Shown here one piece after another: positions 1 to 12,355 of a DNA stretch of 64,000 nt; within the stretch, counting starts at the first letter, position 1, and each line of letters opens with the position of its first letter. Origin of the DNA: Benincasa hispida (lineage: Eukaryota; Streptophyta; Magnoliopsida; Cucurbitales; Cucurbitaceae); the NCBI RefSeq assembly GCF_009727055.1, contig NC_052353.1, positions 62,781,864 to 62,845,863 of the forward strand. Reading direction: 5' to 3'. The notes beneath the pieces were generated by a model that searched no databases, was not told the origin of the DNA, and saw only the letters and a program-made list of their open reading frames with translations. The position numbers were made by a program, and so were the translations under genes.

Positions 1-215
1 GGATAGACATTAAGAATTTTAGTATGATTTTATATGTTCTGAGATTTTAATTGGTTTGCTTGAAACTGTTCTTCCATACTGAACAGGATTGAGTCCTCTA
101 GGTTAGTGAGTAAATAAATGTAAGTGAATTTGGAAATAACAACTTGAAGTTCAATTCTGAGAATACATTGTGAATCTGTGGCTGTCTAGTTTCTTCTAAA
201 ATTATAAAATCTTAG

Positions 216-327
216 GCCAGCCACACCAATGCACCAAGCACGCCTCAATTATTCAATAAATACAGAATTGCAACGAGAGCTCCGCAGCTACAGGGGGAGT
301 TTTGTGCCTTGTTTCGCCAATGAATAG
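216..327 (+). CDS. possible 3' terminal exon of an unidentified upstream gene
   Basis: An open stretch follows a pyrimidine/AT-rich tract ending in a CTTAG acceptor-like site at 211-215. In the frame starting at 217 it runs 36 codons to a TAG at 325-327 and ends with residues LRSYRGSFVPCFANE. The sequence is more GC-rich than its surroundings, as an exon would be, and is followed by T-rich DNA and an AATAAA at about 637. The family is not recognised. Without the upstream exons this could be a chance open frame. Confidence 0.3.
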
Positions 328-806
328 ATATAATAGTCATAGTCCTTTAGATAGTTTGATTACTTGTACTGTTTGTAAATAGTGGTGTTCAAATTTCTTT
401 CGCTTTTTTTTGTTCTCCTTTCCAAAGGCATGAAGCAGTAGATCCCTGTCTTAACTCTCAAGCATTCTTTGCAAGTCTTTCGAGTCACATATGGACTAGA
501 CTATAGGTATCAGGTTTTTGATTAGCCTGCAAATTGGCGGGTATTAGAATTTAGAATCATATTAGATTGTTGGTGTCTGATAAAGCGGCAGAGAGAATCC
601 ATGCGTTTGCCCGTGGATTGAGGAGGAGTTGGTACTAATAAAGAACAAGAGGTAAAAAGAATAATGGGATCTTATTTGGAACTCATTATATGAAAAAAAA
701 ATCAATAAAATATAAAGAATAAAGAATTACACGAACGAACTTGAATACAAGACATAGGAAGAGGTACAAGGAAACAATCATGGAGTGTCTTGAGATTTGC
801 ATTCTA
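328..806. other. intergenic spacer between the possible exon and XTH-1
   Basis: No gene is seen. This would hold the 3' UTR of the possible plus-strand exon (216-327) and the 3' UTR of the minus-strand XTH-1, so the two genes would converge here. A-rich DNA at 650-730 lies just beyond the XTH-1 stop on its transcript side and could carry its polyadenylation signals. Confidence 0.5.
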
Positions 807-1837
807 TCACAGGAACCTTGAGCGCTTGCATTCAGCTGGAACACCTTGAGGAAATCTTTTAAAGTCGACGCAGTAATTATAAATCATGTATTCAGACTGC
901 ACCCATCGCATCCTATTCCTACTCTTGGCATCTAGTCCTTGATCATTCTGTCCACTTTGCATGGAATTGGTAAACTGGGAGCCACAAGATGATGACCCAG
1001 ATGACACAACACATGCATTGACATTGATATTACGATACGATGCAGTGAAAGGGGCCTGCGTCCAATCGGTTTTCACTAGTCCTCCTCTTGTTGCCCAATC
1101 ATCTGCATTCCATAGGCTTGAATAAACTCTCATTGGTTGGCTTTTTGGGTATGGAATGCCAATTGTTTCCCAGTTTCGAAACACCCTTATGGGAATGTTA
1201 TCTACCAAAAATCTGAAAATGAAAAAAAGATTTTGTTATGGAACAAGAAACCATGTTTTATATACCTTAACATTAAGAGTTGAACTAACACGTACTTGAT
1301 ACTTTGGGGAGTCCAGTCGATGGAGTATGTATGAAACGTCTTTGTAGGATCAAACCAAAGGTGAAATTGTTGTTCTCTATTTCCTTTTCCCTGCGAGTAT
1401 ACATTGGTGTGAAGTGTGTAAGGATCTCCAGATGAATTGCCTAAGAATTCAAAGTCAATCTCATCGTGTCCTGGGCCTTGAGAAGACAACTGCATGAGAG
1501 AAAAGAGGAAATTAAATTTAAGAACGAATTGCTAAGTGTGTGAGTTCATGTTGAAACTTACGTAAAAGGTGGTAACAGTGCCAGCAGAGTTTCCAGGCAC
1601 TAATTTGATTTGCATGTCAAACCTTCCAAATAGGTACTCCTTCTTGGATTGGAAACCAGACCCTGAATCTTTGTCAAGCGAGAGGGTGAGGTGTCGGCCT
1701 CCATCGTATATCTTGGCGCGTGGACCACCCCAAGTGATGTCGACCTCCTGGAGAAAATTTCCAGCTGCTGTGGTCATTACTGAAGCAACGAATAAAGGAA
1801 GTATAAGCATTGTTGAAGCTTTGTGAGACGAAAACAT
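807..1837 (-). CDS. XTH: XTH-1: xyloglucan endotransglucosylase/hydrolase, 3 exons
   Basis: The product is a secreted GH16 enzyme that cuts and re-ligates xyloglucan in the cell wall. Exons on the minus strand are 1837-1562, 1489-1296 and 1212-807. Both introns (72 and 83 bp) have GT..AG ends, the first with a GTAAGT donor, and phases join exactly to give 291 aa. Residues 1-26 form a signal peptide. The catalytic motif [11 protein letters not shown] lies at about residues 100-110, with nucleophile Glu102 and acid/base Glu106, and is followed by the N-glycosylation site NSS typical of group I/II XTHs. The C-terminal XET domain keeps RWVQ, MIYNYC and the Cys pairs, and ends CKRSRFL. No disablement is visible. 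It is the most diverged of the three local paralogues. Its group within the family cannot be assigned without a tree. Confidence 0.95.
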
Positions 1838-1945
1838 GCTTTTCTGTGGCCAAAGATGAATGAAAACGAATTGTAGAATGGTCTGTGTAAACAGAGATGA
1901 GGGGAAGACTGTGAATGGTGATGCTGGAATTGAAGTTATAAACCC

Positions 1946-1953
1946 TTTATATA
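1946..1953 (-). promoter_or_regulatory. TATA box of XTH-1
   Basis: TATATAAA on the minus strand lies about 110 bp upstream of the XTH-1 ATG. The same motif stands at the same relative place, in similar context (GAAACC or AACCC next to it), before XTH-2 and XTH-3, which supports it as the core promoter. Confidence 0.7.
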
Positions 1954-4337
1954 AGAAAAATCAGGCATGGCTGCCAGAGCCTTTTGAGCTGGCAAAAATT
2001 TATTAGCCATCATGGAGTATATGAGAGTCACGGAAGGAGAAGAGGAAACCAGAAAAAGCACTTTTTTTTTTTTTATTTCTGAATTGTGAAGCTTCCGACT
2101 ATTGCATGCTTTTGAAAGTTGAAACTTGACCCTGGAATCATATAGCCTCTATCTCATGCACTTACCTTCGTCAGAGCCAAGAGAAGAAAAACGGGATAAA
2201 GGAATCTCTTCCTACGCGTGTGACAGCAGAGAGGGTTTGTCAACTAGATCCGTCTTAGCTGGCATCTCAAGCATTTGCTTGGCATAAACAAGTAAACAAA
2301 AGCATTAATACGCGTTTACATTTAAATTTAATATCCCTCTTCTGTAATAAAACCTTCCCCAGCTGCAGCTCAGGGGAATCGAGAGGCTGGAATCTTTTCA
2401 TGCAAACAGACCATCAAACCCGGGGGAATGCTGGTGGGTTTGATTTAAATTAGATTGAGAAATTTGATTCCAAAATTAATGGTCCAAGTTGTGCACACAT
2501 TTCAAATTCAGACTTTCTGGATGATGATGTAGCACTGACTTTAGTAACTTTATGGTGAATTACATAAAGTTGAATGATAGAGATTAAAATTGCCGTTTGG
2601 TTCTCATGAAAACTGTCCTATCACTTGAATCAATTCTCTTTAGACTTTACTATTTATAGTTAGGCACATGTAGTGCTCACCATGACTTCGAACCACAAAG
2701 TTAATCAGGGTGGTTGGTGCCAAATATTCTTGATTGGTTCATCATATTAAGAGTTCTCAAGTCACCGATTAACCAAAAAGCTTAAACTAATGAATGTTGA
2801 TAAATTTAATATCATATCATATAATAAAAATTCAGAGATAACAGATGTAGAAGACTGTCAATTGATTCCTTTTAAGGAAGATTTATTAACTTAGCAAGTG
2901 GTCGACAACATTTGGGGTTGCATGATGGAATGAGTGAGAGACATGGTTAGATTCTTTAGGTTGGTTGAGCCTATGACTGTCCAGGGGAGTTTGAGGCTAG
3001 TATATCATATGACAAGAGTTCAGAGATAATAGATGTGGAAGGTTGCTTTTGGAAGACTTGTTAACTTGACGAGTGGTCGACAACATTTGAGGTTGCATGA
3101 TGGAATGAAGGAGAGCCATGGTTAGGTTGTCGCGATTGGTTGAGCCTATGATTGTCTAATGGGAGTTTGAGGCTAGTCTAACTTGATCGAGCGAATCGGG
3201 TCAAACTAGTTAGGGGGCTTGATGTTTGAACATGATCAGCCAAAACCTCGAGACCTTTTCGACCAAAAGGTTATATTTAAAGATTATAAGAAGAAAAATG
3301 CTCAGTTGCATCTTTAATTACACATATCTAATTTGTATAGTGTCACTCAATTGTCTGACTAAAGTTTGTCACTTCTTCCTTTTAACTTTTTTTTGCTATA
3401 TGATTGAAATAAATTGAATATACATATAGGTGCAACCCTAGATGCATCCAATATTGGTCTCATAAAAATATTTTACCCTACACTATCTATATTTATTAGG
3501 CTGTTTCAAGTTAATTGAATTATCTACTTTAATTGTTGGTCAAGAAGGAAAGAAAGACAATTCTTTCAAAGATTAAATTTTTTTTATTGGTTTAAGTTAC
3601 GTTATAACCTAGTCCCTAAATTTCAAAGAACCTAGATTAGAGTCCTAAAATTTTCTATTCATAATTCTATTAACTAAATAATAAGGAGAAATATTTATTG
3701 ATTTGGTACGATGTGATAGCCAAATCATATAACATTGTTTATTTATACAAGAGATTTGAAATATGATTCTTCGACAAGAAAGATATGTTGTAGTATCGTT
3801 GTTATTTTGTCCAATTGTTTACTCTTAACCATCCGTCTGTCACATTTTGTTAAGTTATATCAATGTTTGTCCAATAGGCATACACTATTCCATAAATTCA
3901 AAATTTAGAAAAAACCAAACAGACACACAACTATCAAGGCTCAAACACTAACTCGTAATCTATCTTTTTCAAGTATCCTAAGTTTCACAATATTTTATGA
4001 TTTTCATTGAATATGCCATGGGCTTTAATGTTTACTTTATATCTATTTCAAGTTTTTCTCTTTCTGTTTTTCCAAAAATTAAGTTGATTATTAAGAAACA
4101 TTTTATTCTATACTGAAATAAAATCATACAAAATTATAAAAAAATTATAAAAAGTTATTTATTCAGAATGAAAATTACATAGAGAGGTAAAATAAGATAA
4201 AAATGACAATAAATTTATATGCAAAAAGAATAAAAATAATTACATGAAATCAAATAATTATAGGAGACACAGAGGTAGTTGAATGTCTTGAATTGTATAG
4301 CATGACTTTAGCTTTAGAGCTAGGTGTATAAGCTCTC
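1954..4337. other. intergenic region between XTH-1 and XTH-2
   Basis: This holds the distal promoter of XTH-1 (1954 to about 2450), the tandem repeat at 2831-3190, and AT-rich DNA. From about 4083 the 3' flank of XTH-2 begins and matches the 3' flank of XTH-3 from about 15136. No convincing coding sequence is seen; the open frame at 3226-3417 is AT-rich and has no recognisable domain. Confidence 0.5.
2831..3190. repeat. two-copy tandem repeat, period about 188 bp
   Basis: Two diverged direct copies start at 2831 and 3019, each with TTCAGAGATAA. Both contain GTGGTCGACAACATTT, GGTTGCATGATGGAATGA and GGGAGTTTGAGGCTAGT in the same order. There is no coding content. It lies between XTH-1 and XTH-2. 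Confidence 0.75.
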
Positions 4338-5404
4338 TCACAGGAACCTTGGGCGCTTGCATTCAGCTGGAATGCCTTGAGGAAATCTTTTGTGGTCAGT
4401 GCAGTAATTGTAGATCATGAACTTAGACTGCACCCATCTCAGTCTATTTCTACTCTTGGCATCTAGTCCTTGATTACTTTGTGCTCCACCTTGCAACGTA
4501 TTTGAAAACTTGGAGCCACACGATGACGACCCAGATGATGCAACACATCCATTGGCATTAAAGTTTCTGTATGATGCTGTGAAAGGAGCTTGTGTCCAAT
4601 CGGTCTTCACAAGCCCCCCTCTGGTTGCCCAATCGTCTGCATTCCACAAACTTGAATACACTCTCATGGGTTGGCTCTTCGGGTAAGAAACTCCTATCTT
4701 TTCCCAGTTGTGAAATACCCTTATAGGAATGTTATCCACTAGAAACCTGAAAGAGTAAAGTGTGGTTTAGTGACTTGAGAAGAAGTTAAATAGTATGTAG
4801 GATGATTGATGTTATTAGTGCTTTAATGGCAAGACCCTCTTACTTGATACTTTCTGGAGACCAGTCGATAGAATAGGTGTGAAATCCCTTGGTGGGATCA
4901 AACCAAAGGTGAAATTGTTGCTCCCTATTTCCTTTTCCCTGTGAGTAAATATTGGTATGAAGTGTGTATGGCTCTCCAGACGAGTTGCCTAAGAATTCAA
5001 AGTCAATCTCATCGTGTGATCCTCCTTGAGAAGACAACTGCAAGATAAGATATTGCGAGGTAAATCTAAAAGAACTCTACATGGGAAGAAAGTTAAAGAT
5101 TGAATTAGAATTTTGTGTTCGGGCTTACATAAAAAGTAGTGACAGTGCCAGCAGAGTTTCCAGGGACGAGTTTCATTTGTACATCAAATCTTCCAAATAG
5201 AAACTCCTGCTTAGATTGAAAACCTGACCCTGAATCTTTGTCTAGAGATAGCGAGAGATGTCGGCCTCTATCTAGTATCTTGGCACGTGGACCACCCCAA
5301 GTAATGTCGACATCTTGGAGAAAGTTCCCGGCGGTGGCGATCATTACAGAAGCCATGAACACACACAGCAGAATCATCATGGTCGAACCTTTGTGAGGAG
5401 ACAT
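4338..5404 (-). CDS. XTH: XTH-2: xyloglucan endotransglucosylase/hydrolase, 3 exons
   Basis: The product is a secreted GH16 xyloglucan-remodelling enzyme. Exons on the minus strand are 5404-5129, 5037-4844 and 4746-4338, with GT..AG introns of 91 and 97 bp, giving 292 aa. The signal peptide is about residues 1-26 (a Lys-containing start followed by [13 protein letters not shown]). [11 protein letters not shown] lies at about residues 100-110, then the NSS glycosylation site. The C-terminal domain carries [13 protein letters not shown] and ends CKRPRFL. Splice positions match XTH-1 exactly. XTH-3 is its closest relative, with matching introns and flanks. No frameshift or stop is visible. Confidence 0.95.
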
Positions 5405-5509
5405 TTTTTTGCTTCCGCAAGAGAGAGAAGCTATAGAAAAGAGAGGCTTTTGAAATTGGTAAGATGAAAAGATAACGAAGATTGGTGTTGAAGTTTGGTT
5501 TGAGAAACC

Positions 5510-5517
5510 TTTATATA
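5510..5517 (-). promoter_or_regulatory. TATA box of XTH-2
   Basis: TATATAAA on the minus strand lies about 105 bp upstream of the XTH-2 ATG, in the context GAAACCTTTATATA on the plus strand that is shared with XTH-3. Confidence 0.7.
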
Positions 5518-7360
5518 GGTGGGGAGTGGCTAATGGTAAGGTAAAGCCAAAACACTATAATTCACTCTATTTTCGAAGCTGGCAAACCGTGTCAACCATG
5601 GTGGAGCTGGATTGGGGCCCAAATCATTGGGGGAAGAAGCAGAGGAAGTCACAAAAAAGCATATTTTAATAGTGAAACATCTAAATTATGCATGCAGGTG
5701 AAGCTGGATATAATAATAAGTCTTGTCCCACAGAAATCGTAGCCGGTGCAGACCAAGGAAGAGAGAGAGGCGCAACGGACAAGAGCCATTTATGCTGGCA
5801 GACATTTTCTCAAATGGGAAAGCTTTAGCTTTCAGGTCCTCCATTATACCTTCCTCTTTGTTGCCGCAATGTCTATTGCGTTCTCCTTATGTTTTTTCTA
5901 CAAGACCATAAATAGTCTTTTTAAAATAAAAAATTTTCACAGATAAAAAAAATATCAAACTATTTATAGAAACAGTAAAAAAATACTAATAAACATTAAT
6001 AAACTTCTATCGACATCTATTAGTTTTTATCATTAATATACAATGATAGACTTCTATCAACTTCTATAAAAAAAAAGATTAAAATTTTGTTATTTAATGT
6101 AAATAATTTCTCTTATTTTTCTATTTTTGAAAATCTCCCTTTTAAAATTACTAAAATCACTTTTGTTAAGTTCAAAATCACTTTCAGACACGTTTTTAGT
6201 CGCTCAAAATTAGTTTAATGTTTAATTTTACACTTTTAAATGCAATTTTCATATTATCAAAATTGATTTTGAATTATGATAATTTCGAAAATGATAAAAA
6301 TGATTTTAACCCTTTTAGAATCACACTTCCAAAGATGTCATAAGTTCTAGTGAGCTAGGTTGAAATTCTATTTTAGCCTATATAACTCTCAATTAACTCA
6401 TTGAGGTGTATAACTTAAACTGAGTAAGTCAAAGATTCAAATCTCTCACCTCACATTTTGAATTTGATTTTTATATATATTTATTTATCTATATAAATAC
6501 TTATGTACACTACAGGCAACATTTATCTTCTTGCATCCTACTAAATTGTCCAATCATAATTTGCTACATGACAAATTATTGTTACTTTTTTTTTTGAAAT
6601 ATTTTAATATATTTTATGTGTGTGATGAAAGTGCTAGGTACATCATGGAATGCAATCAAATATTGCTCTTTGATCTATTTTGATTATGTCAAAGGTCTAT
6701 TTTAATTCTTATAAAGGAGTCACGATTTTCATTACAAAAGCTCACTGAATTCTTTGGGCATTTGTTTTATATAAAACGCATGTTAGGATTTTATGAAAAT
6801 GGATTAAAATTATCTATTTTAAAAAGTACATGAACCAAAATAGTTGTTAATTTTAACGGGAGCAGACCAAAGTTAAAAAGTACTCTAAGGATTAAAATAC
6901 AATTTAAATATATCAGTAAAAGACTATATATTTAGAAAAATATTTATAAATATTTCAATCTTATTTTATTTTCATCTTCCTATATTTTAGTATTTGTTTT
7001 CTTTTTCATAATTTTCTTTACGTTTAATTTTGTCTTTATAGACAAAGTTTTGCATGAGTTCGTTAAAGTATTGAAAAATTACCTTTTTAAGTGTTTTGAT
7101 TATTTAGTATTAAGTTAGTTTGATCTTTAGTGTTTCAAAATGGGTACTTTTATTCAAATATATTTTTGATTCCTGAAATTTAAAATTGATATCTATTTGA
7201 TTTGAAATTTTTAAAAACGATACTTTAGTGTCTAATGTTTGAATTACAATTTTAAATAGTCTCTATATTAAATTGACCATTAAGTGACGGGAAAATTGAA
7301 ATAATATTGTTGTTTTCAAACTATTTATAAAAATATGATTTTTTTTTTTTAAATATGTCG
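5518..7360. other. upstream region of XTH-2 and junction to the MULE
   Basis: The first 400 bp are strongly conserved with the XTH-3 upstream region, including a stretch at 5740-5890 that stays open in both copies (see findings). From about 5940 to 7095 it is AT-rich with patchy similarity to 17000-17597. From about 7096 to 7360 similarity stops and the outer edge of the MULE-like insertion begins. No gene is seen. Confidence 0.45.
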
Positions 7361-7362
7361 AG

Positions 7363-7400
7363 TCTTCAAAATTCGACCAACCTAGGTCGAATTTTGAAGA
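7363..7400. repeat. perfect 16-bp inverted repeat (hairpin)
   Basis: TCTTCAAAATTCGACC at 7363-7378 is exactly mirrored by GGTCGAATTTTGAAGA at 7385-7400, with a 6-bp loop. The core GGTCGAATTTT recurs at the other side of the MULE region (about 14462), so it may be part of a terminal or subterminal repeat. Confidence 0.8.
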
Positions 7401-7605
7401 TTCGACCTTCATGTTTTTTTTTTTCCATTAATTCGACATTTTCTTATTTCTTATTTTCTTATTTTATTATACTCTAATTCGTTATTATTTGGTATATTCA
7501 ATATTTTATTATTTTATTATTTTATTTAACTTAACTCTAAAAAGAACAAATTAAAAGAAAATAATATCTCATAAAAATAAAAAAATGTAAATTAAAATAT
7601 CTCAT

Positions 7606-9579
7606 TTATATAAAAATAATATAAAAATCAATGTGTCCCACAAGGCGGAAGTCGTCGATTTCGAGCTGGTTATCGTTGTTGACTTCGAACTTGAGATTGC
7701 TCTGGTTCTTTTTGATGTTGCTCTGTACCTCTGCATGCGCTTCATAATATAAATATTCATTATGCTCTCCACGACCCCGACCATGTCCATGCACGTATAA
7801 AGACGAAGGACCAGCCTCTAGGTCATAATGTCCTGAACCAAATGCTAGCATCATCATCACCGGACTAACATAATCAGTTTGACTTTGCGTCTGCATCACA
7901 GGGGCAACTCTCCCACATTATGGGCAACCTCATCAAACTCATCTTTTTCCCGAACAAGTCCTTTACGTTTAGGAGCTGGTGGAGAAACAATAGGTATATC
8001 ATACATATAATGTATCTCCTCCATATAGCTTTAGTTGTCACTACATATAGCAAGAACCTGGTTCGGATCATTTGCAACATCACAGAGTCTACTGTTGTTC
8101 GATCTCTGTGAATTATAAAACAATTAGATAATATTTAAAATAAATTTAAATTAAAAAAATTAGATAATATTCATTCATTTACTAAATGACCCATAGCTGC
8201 TCCTGGAGAAGTGACGTAGCGCCTTGTGATATTATTATACGAATGAATATAGTCTTGAGTGACATCTCTGTCAAACTATTCAATAGAAAGCCCCACTGCA
8301 ATAAACCTTGCACGATAGTGCCATCACACTACCAAATGTGCAACTTTTTCAGATCAATCTACAGTCCTTAAGTCGATATCATGCAATAGGGGTTCAGTAT
8401 TACAAGGCGATGGGACATCCTGCTGAAAACCGAATTGTCTCATCATTCTGTCAGGAAGATGCTATTCACCAATGTGAAAACATATGAGAGGACTCATCGT
8501 CCGCCATATGTTTTGACCATTCGTACAGAAATTGGGCAAAGTATGCATAATAATTTTGTACGGCTCCTAAATAACCTGAAACACAAAATATTATATTGGA
8601 GAACATTAAAGACAAATACAATAAAAACGTGTATAAAATAATCAATTTGGTTCAGTGTTAATGTATCTGATCAGGTTGAAGCAGATCAAACATGTATCTG
8701 TACTGGCTGACTACATGTGTGACTGTCATAGTCATACAAAATTTGTCTCTCCACCAAATTTTTTAAATTGATAATTTAGATTCTAAATTAACTAGATCAG
8801 TGATATAAAAATTAAATTGAATTAAAATAACATACCGAGAACTGTAGGCTCATCTAGCTAACTGAGCGTCATTGGCATATTGTAGCTGTGGAGCATTTGT
8901 TGGAAATCGATCCCAAGCCCATAGTTGCAAAAGTTAAGAGGCCCAACTATCTCACGAACCTCAGGTCTTGTTGCTTTGCATAGTTGTCTATACAACCATG
9001 CCAAACATGCTCCACCCCACGAATACCGCCCTGCATCATGAAGGTTAGCTAATAGTGACAGGAACATCAAGTAAACAAAATGACTTGATTTGTCGAAAAA
9101 CAGACTTCCACCCATCATTTGTAGTATATATGCCCGCGCATATCTTATGATGGTTTCCTCGTCTGCATCATTTGCGAGCTCACAGAATTGTATCTTTAAC
9201 CATATCAAACTTAACCTCGATCCTTTAATTTTGTCGGCTGGTGAGCTCACACCGAGGTACAGTTGACAAACTTGTGACCAGTCATCGTACATCACTTCGG
9301 TGACCGGCTCATTGTCAACAGGTAACCCCAACAACACTTCTATTTCTTGTAGAGTGATAGTGCCAACTGAATAAATCTCAATCTGGCAACCCCATAGAAT
9401 CCAAATGTATGAAGTAGCGGTAGTATTCAAGGGTGGAGTGGGATAGTGCAGTGGACAACTGCCTTTCGACGCCTACAAGATATTTCTCCAGTAGTACGAT
9501 CTTGTCATACAACAGATGATCGATGAATGGACTTGTGGTACAAAACATCGGGATCAATAGGTCCTGGGTTTAAAGCCAT
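7606..9579 (-). pseudogene. plant mobile domain (PMD, MAIN/MAIL1-like) pseudogene of the MULE
   Basis: The reading starts at ATG 9579 with MALNPGPIDPDVLY, the usual N-terminus of transposon PMD proteins, and hits a TGA after 24 codons. The main domain lies at 9430-8858 (190 aa), with TITLQEIEVLLGLPVD, YARAYILQMMGGSLF and GGACLAWLYRQLC as family landmarks. A low-complexity tail with YVHGHGRGRGEH lies at 7899-7606. Frameshifts separate these parts. PMD proteins occur in host silencing factors (MAIN, MAIL1) and as passengers in MULE and gypsy elements. The position directly downstream of mudrA on the same strand points to the transposon form. The molecular function of such passenger proteins is not established here. 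Confidence 0.8.
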
Positions 9580-9589
9580 GATCTGAAAG

Positions 9590-9915
9590 AAAAAAAATAT
9601 TTATTTCTCAATTAGAAGAATAATGTACAACTTAATTAACTAAATTAAATATACATGATAAAAAAATAATTTATTTCTCAATTAAATAATGTACAACTTA
9701 ATTAAAAGAATAATGTACAACTTTATAAATTATATTAAAAAAATTGAATATACAATAAAAGTATCTACACTTAATTAAATATACATGATAAAAAAGTATT
9801 TATTTCTCAATTAAAAGAATAATGTACAACTTTATAAATTATAATAAAAAGTTGAATATACAATAAATTATAATAAAAAAATTGAATATATAATAAAAAA
9901 ATATTTATTTCTCAA
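9590..9915. repeat. AT-rich tandem repeats between PMD and mudrA
   Basis: Motifs such as TATTTATTTCTCAATTA and AATAATGTACAACTT recur several times in irregular order. This is the spacer between the mudrA stop and the PMD start. Confidence 0.6.
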
Positions 9916-9918
9916 TCT

Positions 9919-12355
9919 CTAATTATCTGGAGTTTGTTTTAGTAACGAAGGACACTTCCTTCGATTATGGCCGAACTGATTACAAAATCCACATCGTTGT
10001 CGAGTGACTGGTTCTGTCCAATCGATCTTTTTGGTCTACCTGATTTTCTCAACAACGATGGATCAAGATGTAAGACGAGCATATTAGGGTGCGTGATCCT
10101 GTAATCTTCATGCGGTACAGGTTGAAATTGAGGAGAATAACATTTAGCATACGTTGAAAATTTATAGTAGTCCTTAATAAAGTCTTCGTAGTTCATGTTA
10201 AAATGTGAGCAAACGGCCATAAAATGCGAGCATGGAATGCCGCTTGCCATTTGTTACATGAACAATATCGCTCGAACCTGTTTAGCCTCAATATTTGAAC
10301 ATTTCTTCATTTAGCATTGAGACTATGACGTCCGGTCTTCACATGAAACACACCTTCATATCGATCGTATGATTGTACTTCATATTTACTAGATCTTGCA
10401 GCCCATTTATTTATTTATTCGTGTACGTACCTGGATTTTTATTCCACTTAGTACTATAAGATATGCTTGAAACAAATTGTTAATGATATATATATAATAT
10501 TACCAGGTGTATTTATCTTGATGCTCCAATGCGTCCTTTATTTCTTCTCTTCTTTTCTCAAAATAATTCACGCACTTGAAGAATGTTATTTAAGCAAGAG
10601 CATTTATAGACAACATTCAAGCTCCTTTGAGGATGCCATTATGCACTCTGATAGATTTGTCGTCATCCACCCATATTTGAACCCTCCATCATGTACTTGA
10701 GTCCATTGCTTTATACCAATGTTGTCAAAAAACTCAGACAGCTCTGATTTATTCATTTGATATCTTCAATTACTTTATTGAACTTCCGAATTTGAAACTG
10801 ACACCCGACACGATAAACATAATTTTTCAATATATTAAATTTGCACTTTTTATTAAAGTTGCTGACAATATGTTGTAAGCAGAAACGATGGTGACATTTT
10901 GGTCCCGTCCAACCATTTGCTGGATTGTTTACTGCTGCGATTATGTCAGCATGTTGATATGAAATTAAACACACCTCTTCGTGTATTACAATTTCTCTCA
11001 AGTGTTTCAGGAACCATCTTCATGAGTCTGCAAACTCTTCATCTGTAACAGCAAATGCAAGTGAAAGAAGATGTCCGTTCGAGTCAACTTATGTAGTAAT
11101 CAACAATTTTTCTCGATATTTGTCATACAAGTGTGTACCATCTATCTGAATTATCGATCGACATTTATTAAAAGCTTCTATACAAGGACCAAATACCTAA
11201 AATACAGAAGTTAGGATAACATGGCCTTCGGTAAGTGTTTCTTTCACTCTCCACTCTACACGTGTTTCAGGATTGGTCTGCTTAACCCATATACAACCAC
11301 CTGGGTAACAATTTGTAAGACTTATCCCAATCACTGAACACTTTAACTAATGCTTTTCTTTTACCCTCCTACTCCATGGTAAGGAACATGATATCCAAAC
11401 TTTGATTTGATGTCGGACTGTAGTTGTATCACGCTGATAGATGGTTTTTCTCTTACGGCATCACAGAACTCTAGTGCAATCAATTGCACATGACTTTAAC
11501 TCAATTTTGAATAAAAACATGTATGATGCTCATTGTACTTAGTGATCTCGAACAAGCCAAGCAATTTTTTCTTTATTGCACGAAGTCTCCACTTGCAACG
11601 TTCCTCCCACTTCTTATATCGAATTGTCCAAATCGTCGGTGTCGATTTCACAGCCTCATATGGTGCGTGACATTTAATAGCAAAACATTTGACCGCGTGT
11701 TGTAGCATTTCTTTGTCTTGACAAACTGAGTATTGTCAACGTCCACAGGGGCTACAATTGGGTCATGTTCTCGAATCCTATCCAGTACATTCATATCCAA
11801 ATCGTTGAATGTATCTGAAGGTAACTCATTTCACGACCATCGAAATCCAACTCTTCAAATTCATTGTCCGTTTCAGTTCTAAAATCTCTATACTGGTGTT
11901 TAGCCGCCATATCTTCATTATCACATGGCAATGCAACTGACTCTGGATCAAGATCAATACATTCAGTTGGATCTTCAAACTGACTAAATGGTGCATTCAA
12001 GTTTATATCCAATCCTATCCTATTTACATTTACATACAAATGTACTAAATGCGGTAGTGGCATCGCGATTGAGAACATCAAGTTTATAGCTTGTGCATTC
12101 GGAATAGGGAATGATATAAACCTTATTGATCCCTATGATTCTAGGTTAGGATGTCTATATATTATTTCTAACTGATTTGTTCCCATATCTACACTAAGTG
12201 ATATCCCAACTATTTCAATGAATTATTCAAATACAATTCATTATTCATATTTATGCTAAAACCTCCACTTGGTGGTTGGTCATAGTCAATCCCATCAATA
12301 CCTCAATCATATTACCATTTGTAAACAACATAAATCCCAAACATTTGTCCGCCAT
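9919..12355 (-). pseudogene. mudrA-like MULE transposase, degenerate
   Basis: The reading begins at ATG 12355 (MADKCLGFMLF) and hits a stop about 36 codons in. It continues in pieces: an acidic N-terminal region (12081-11791); a Mutator DNA-binding domain (11708-11496, with QAVKCFAIKCHAPYEAVKS and GLFEITKYNEHHTC); the first catalytic Asp in QIDGTHLYDKY (about 11165-11130); and the second catalytic block at 11001-10753. In that block the expected SDR reads SYQ, so the Asp is lost. A SWIM-type zinc finger follows (10250, SGIPCSHFMAVC), then a CCHC knuckle CGFCNQFGHNRRKC just before the stop at 9919. Several frame changes separate these blocks. The gene is inactive as read. Confidence 0.85.

Larger units (their letters stand above)
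4083..7095. repeat. duplicated block, copy A (contains XTH-2)
   Basis: This block matches 15136-17597 in gene, introns, 3' flank and 5' flank. Shared upstream landmarks are the CAACCATGG stretch near 5595 (16666 in copy B), TTTATGCTGGCAG near 5789 (16863) and TATTGAAAAATTACCTT near 7070 (17580). The edges were judged by eye and are approximate. Confidence 0.7.

Noticed and set aside
3226..3417. 63-codon frame between XTH-1 and XTH-2
   Set aside because: AT-rich, hydrophobic by composition, with no homologue recognised and no splice or promoter context.
7874..8111. Opposed frames of 63-69 codons between PMD parts
   Set aside because: They fall within the decayed PMD gene region and show no independent domain.
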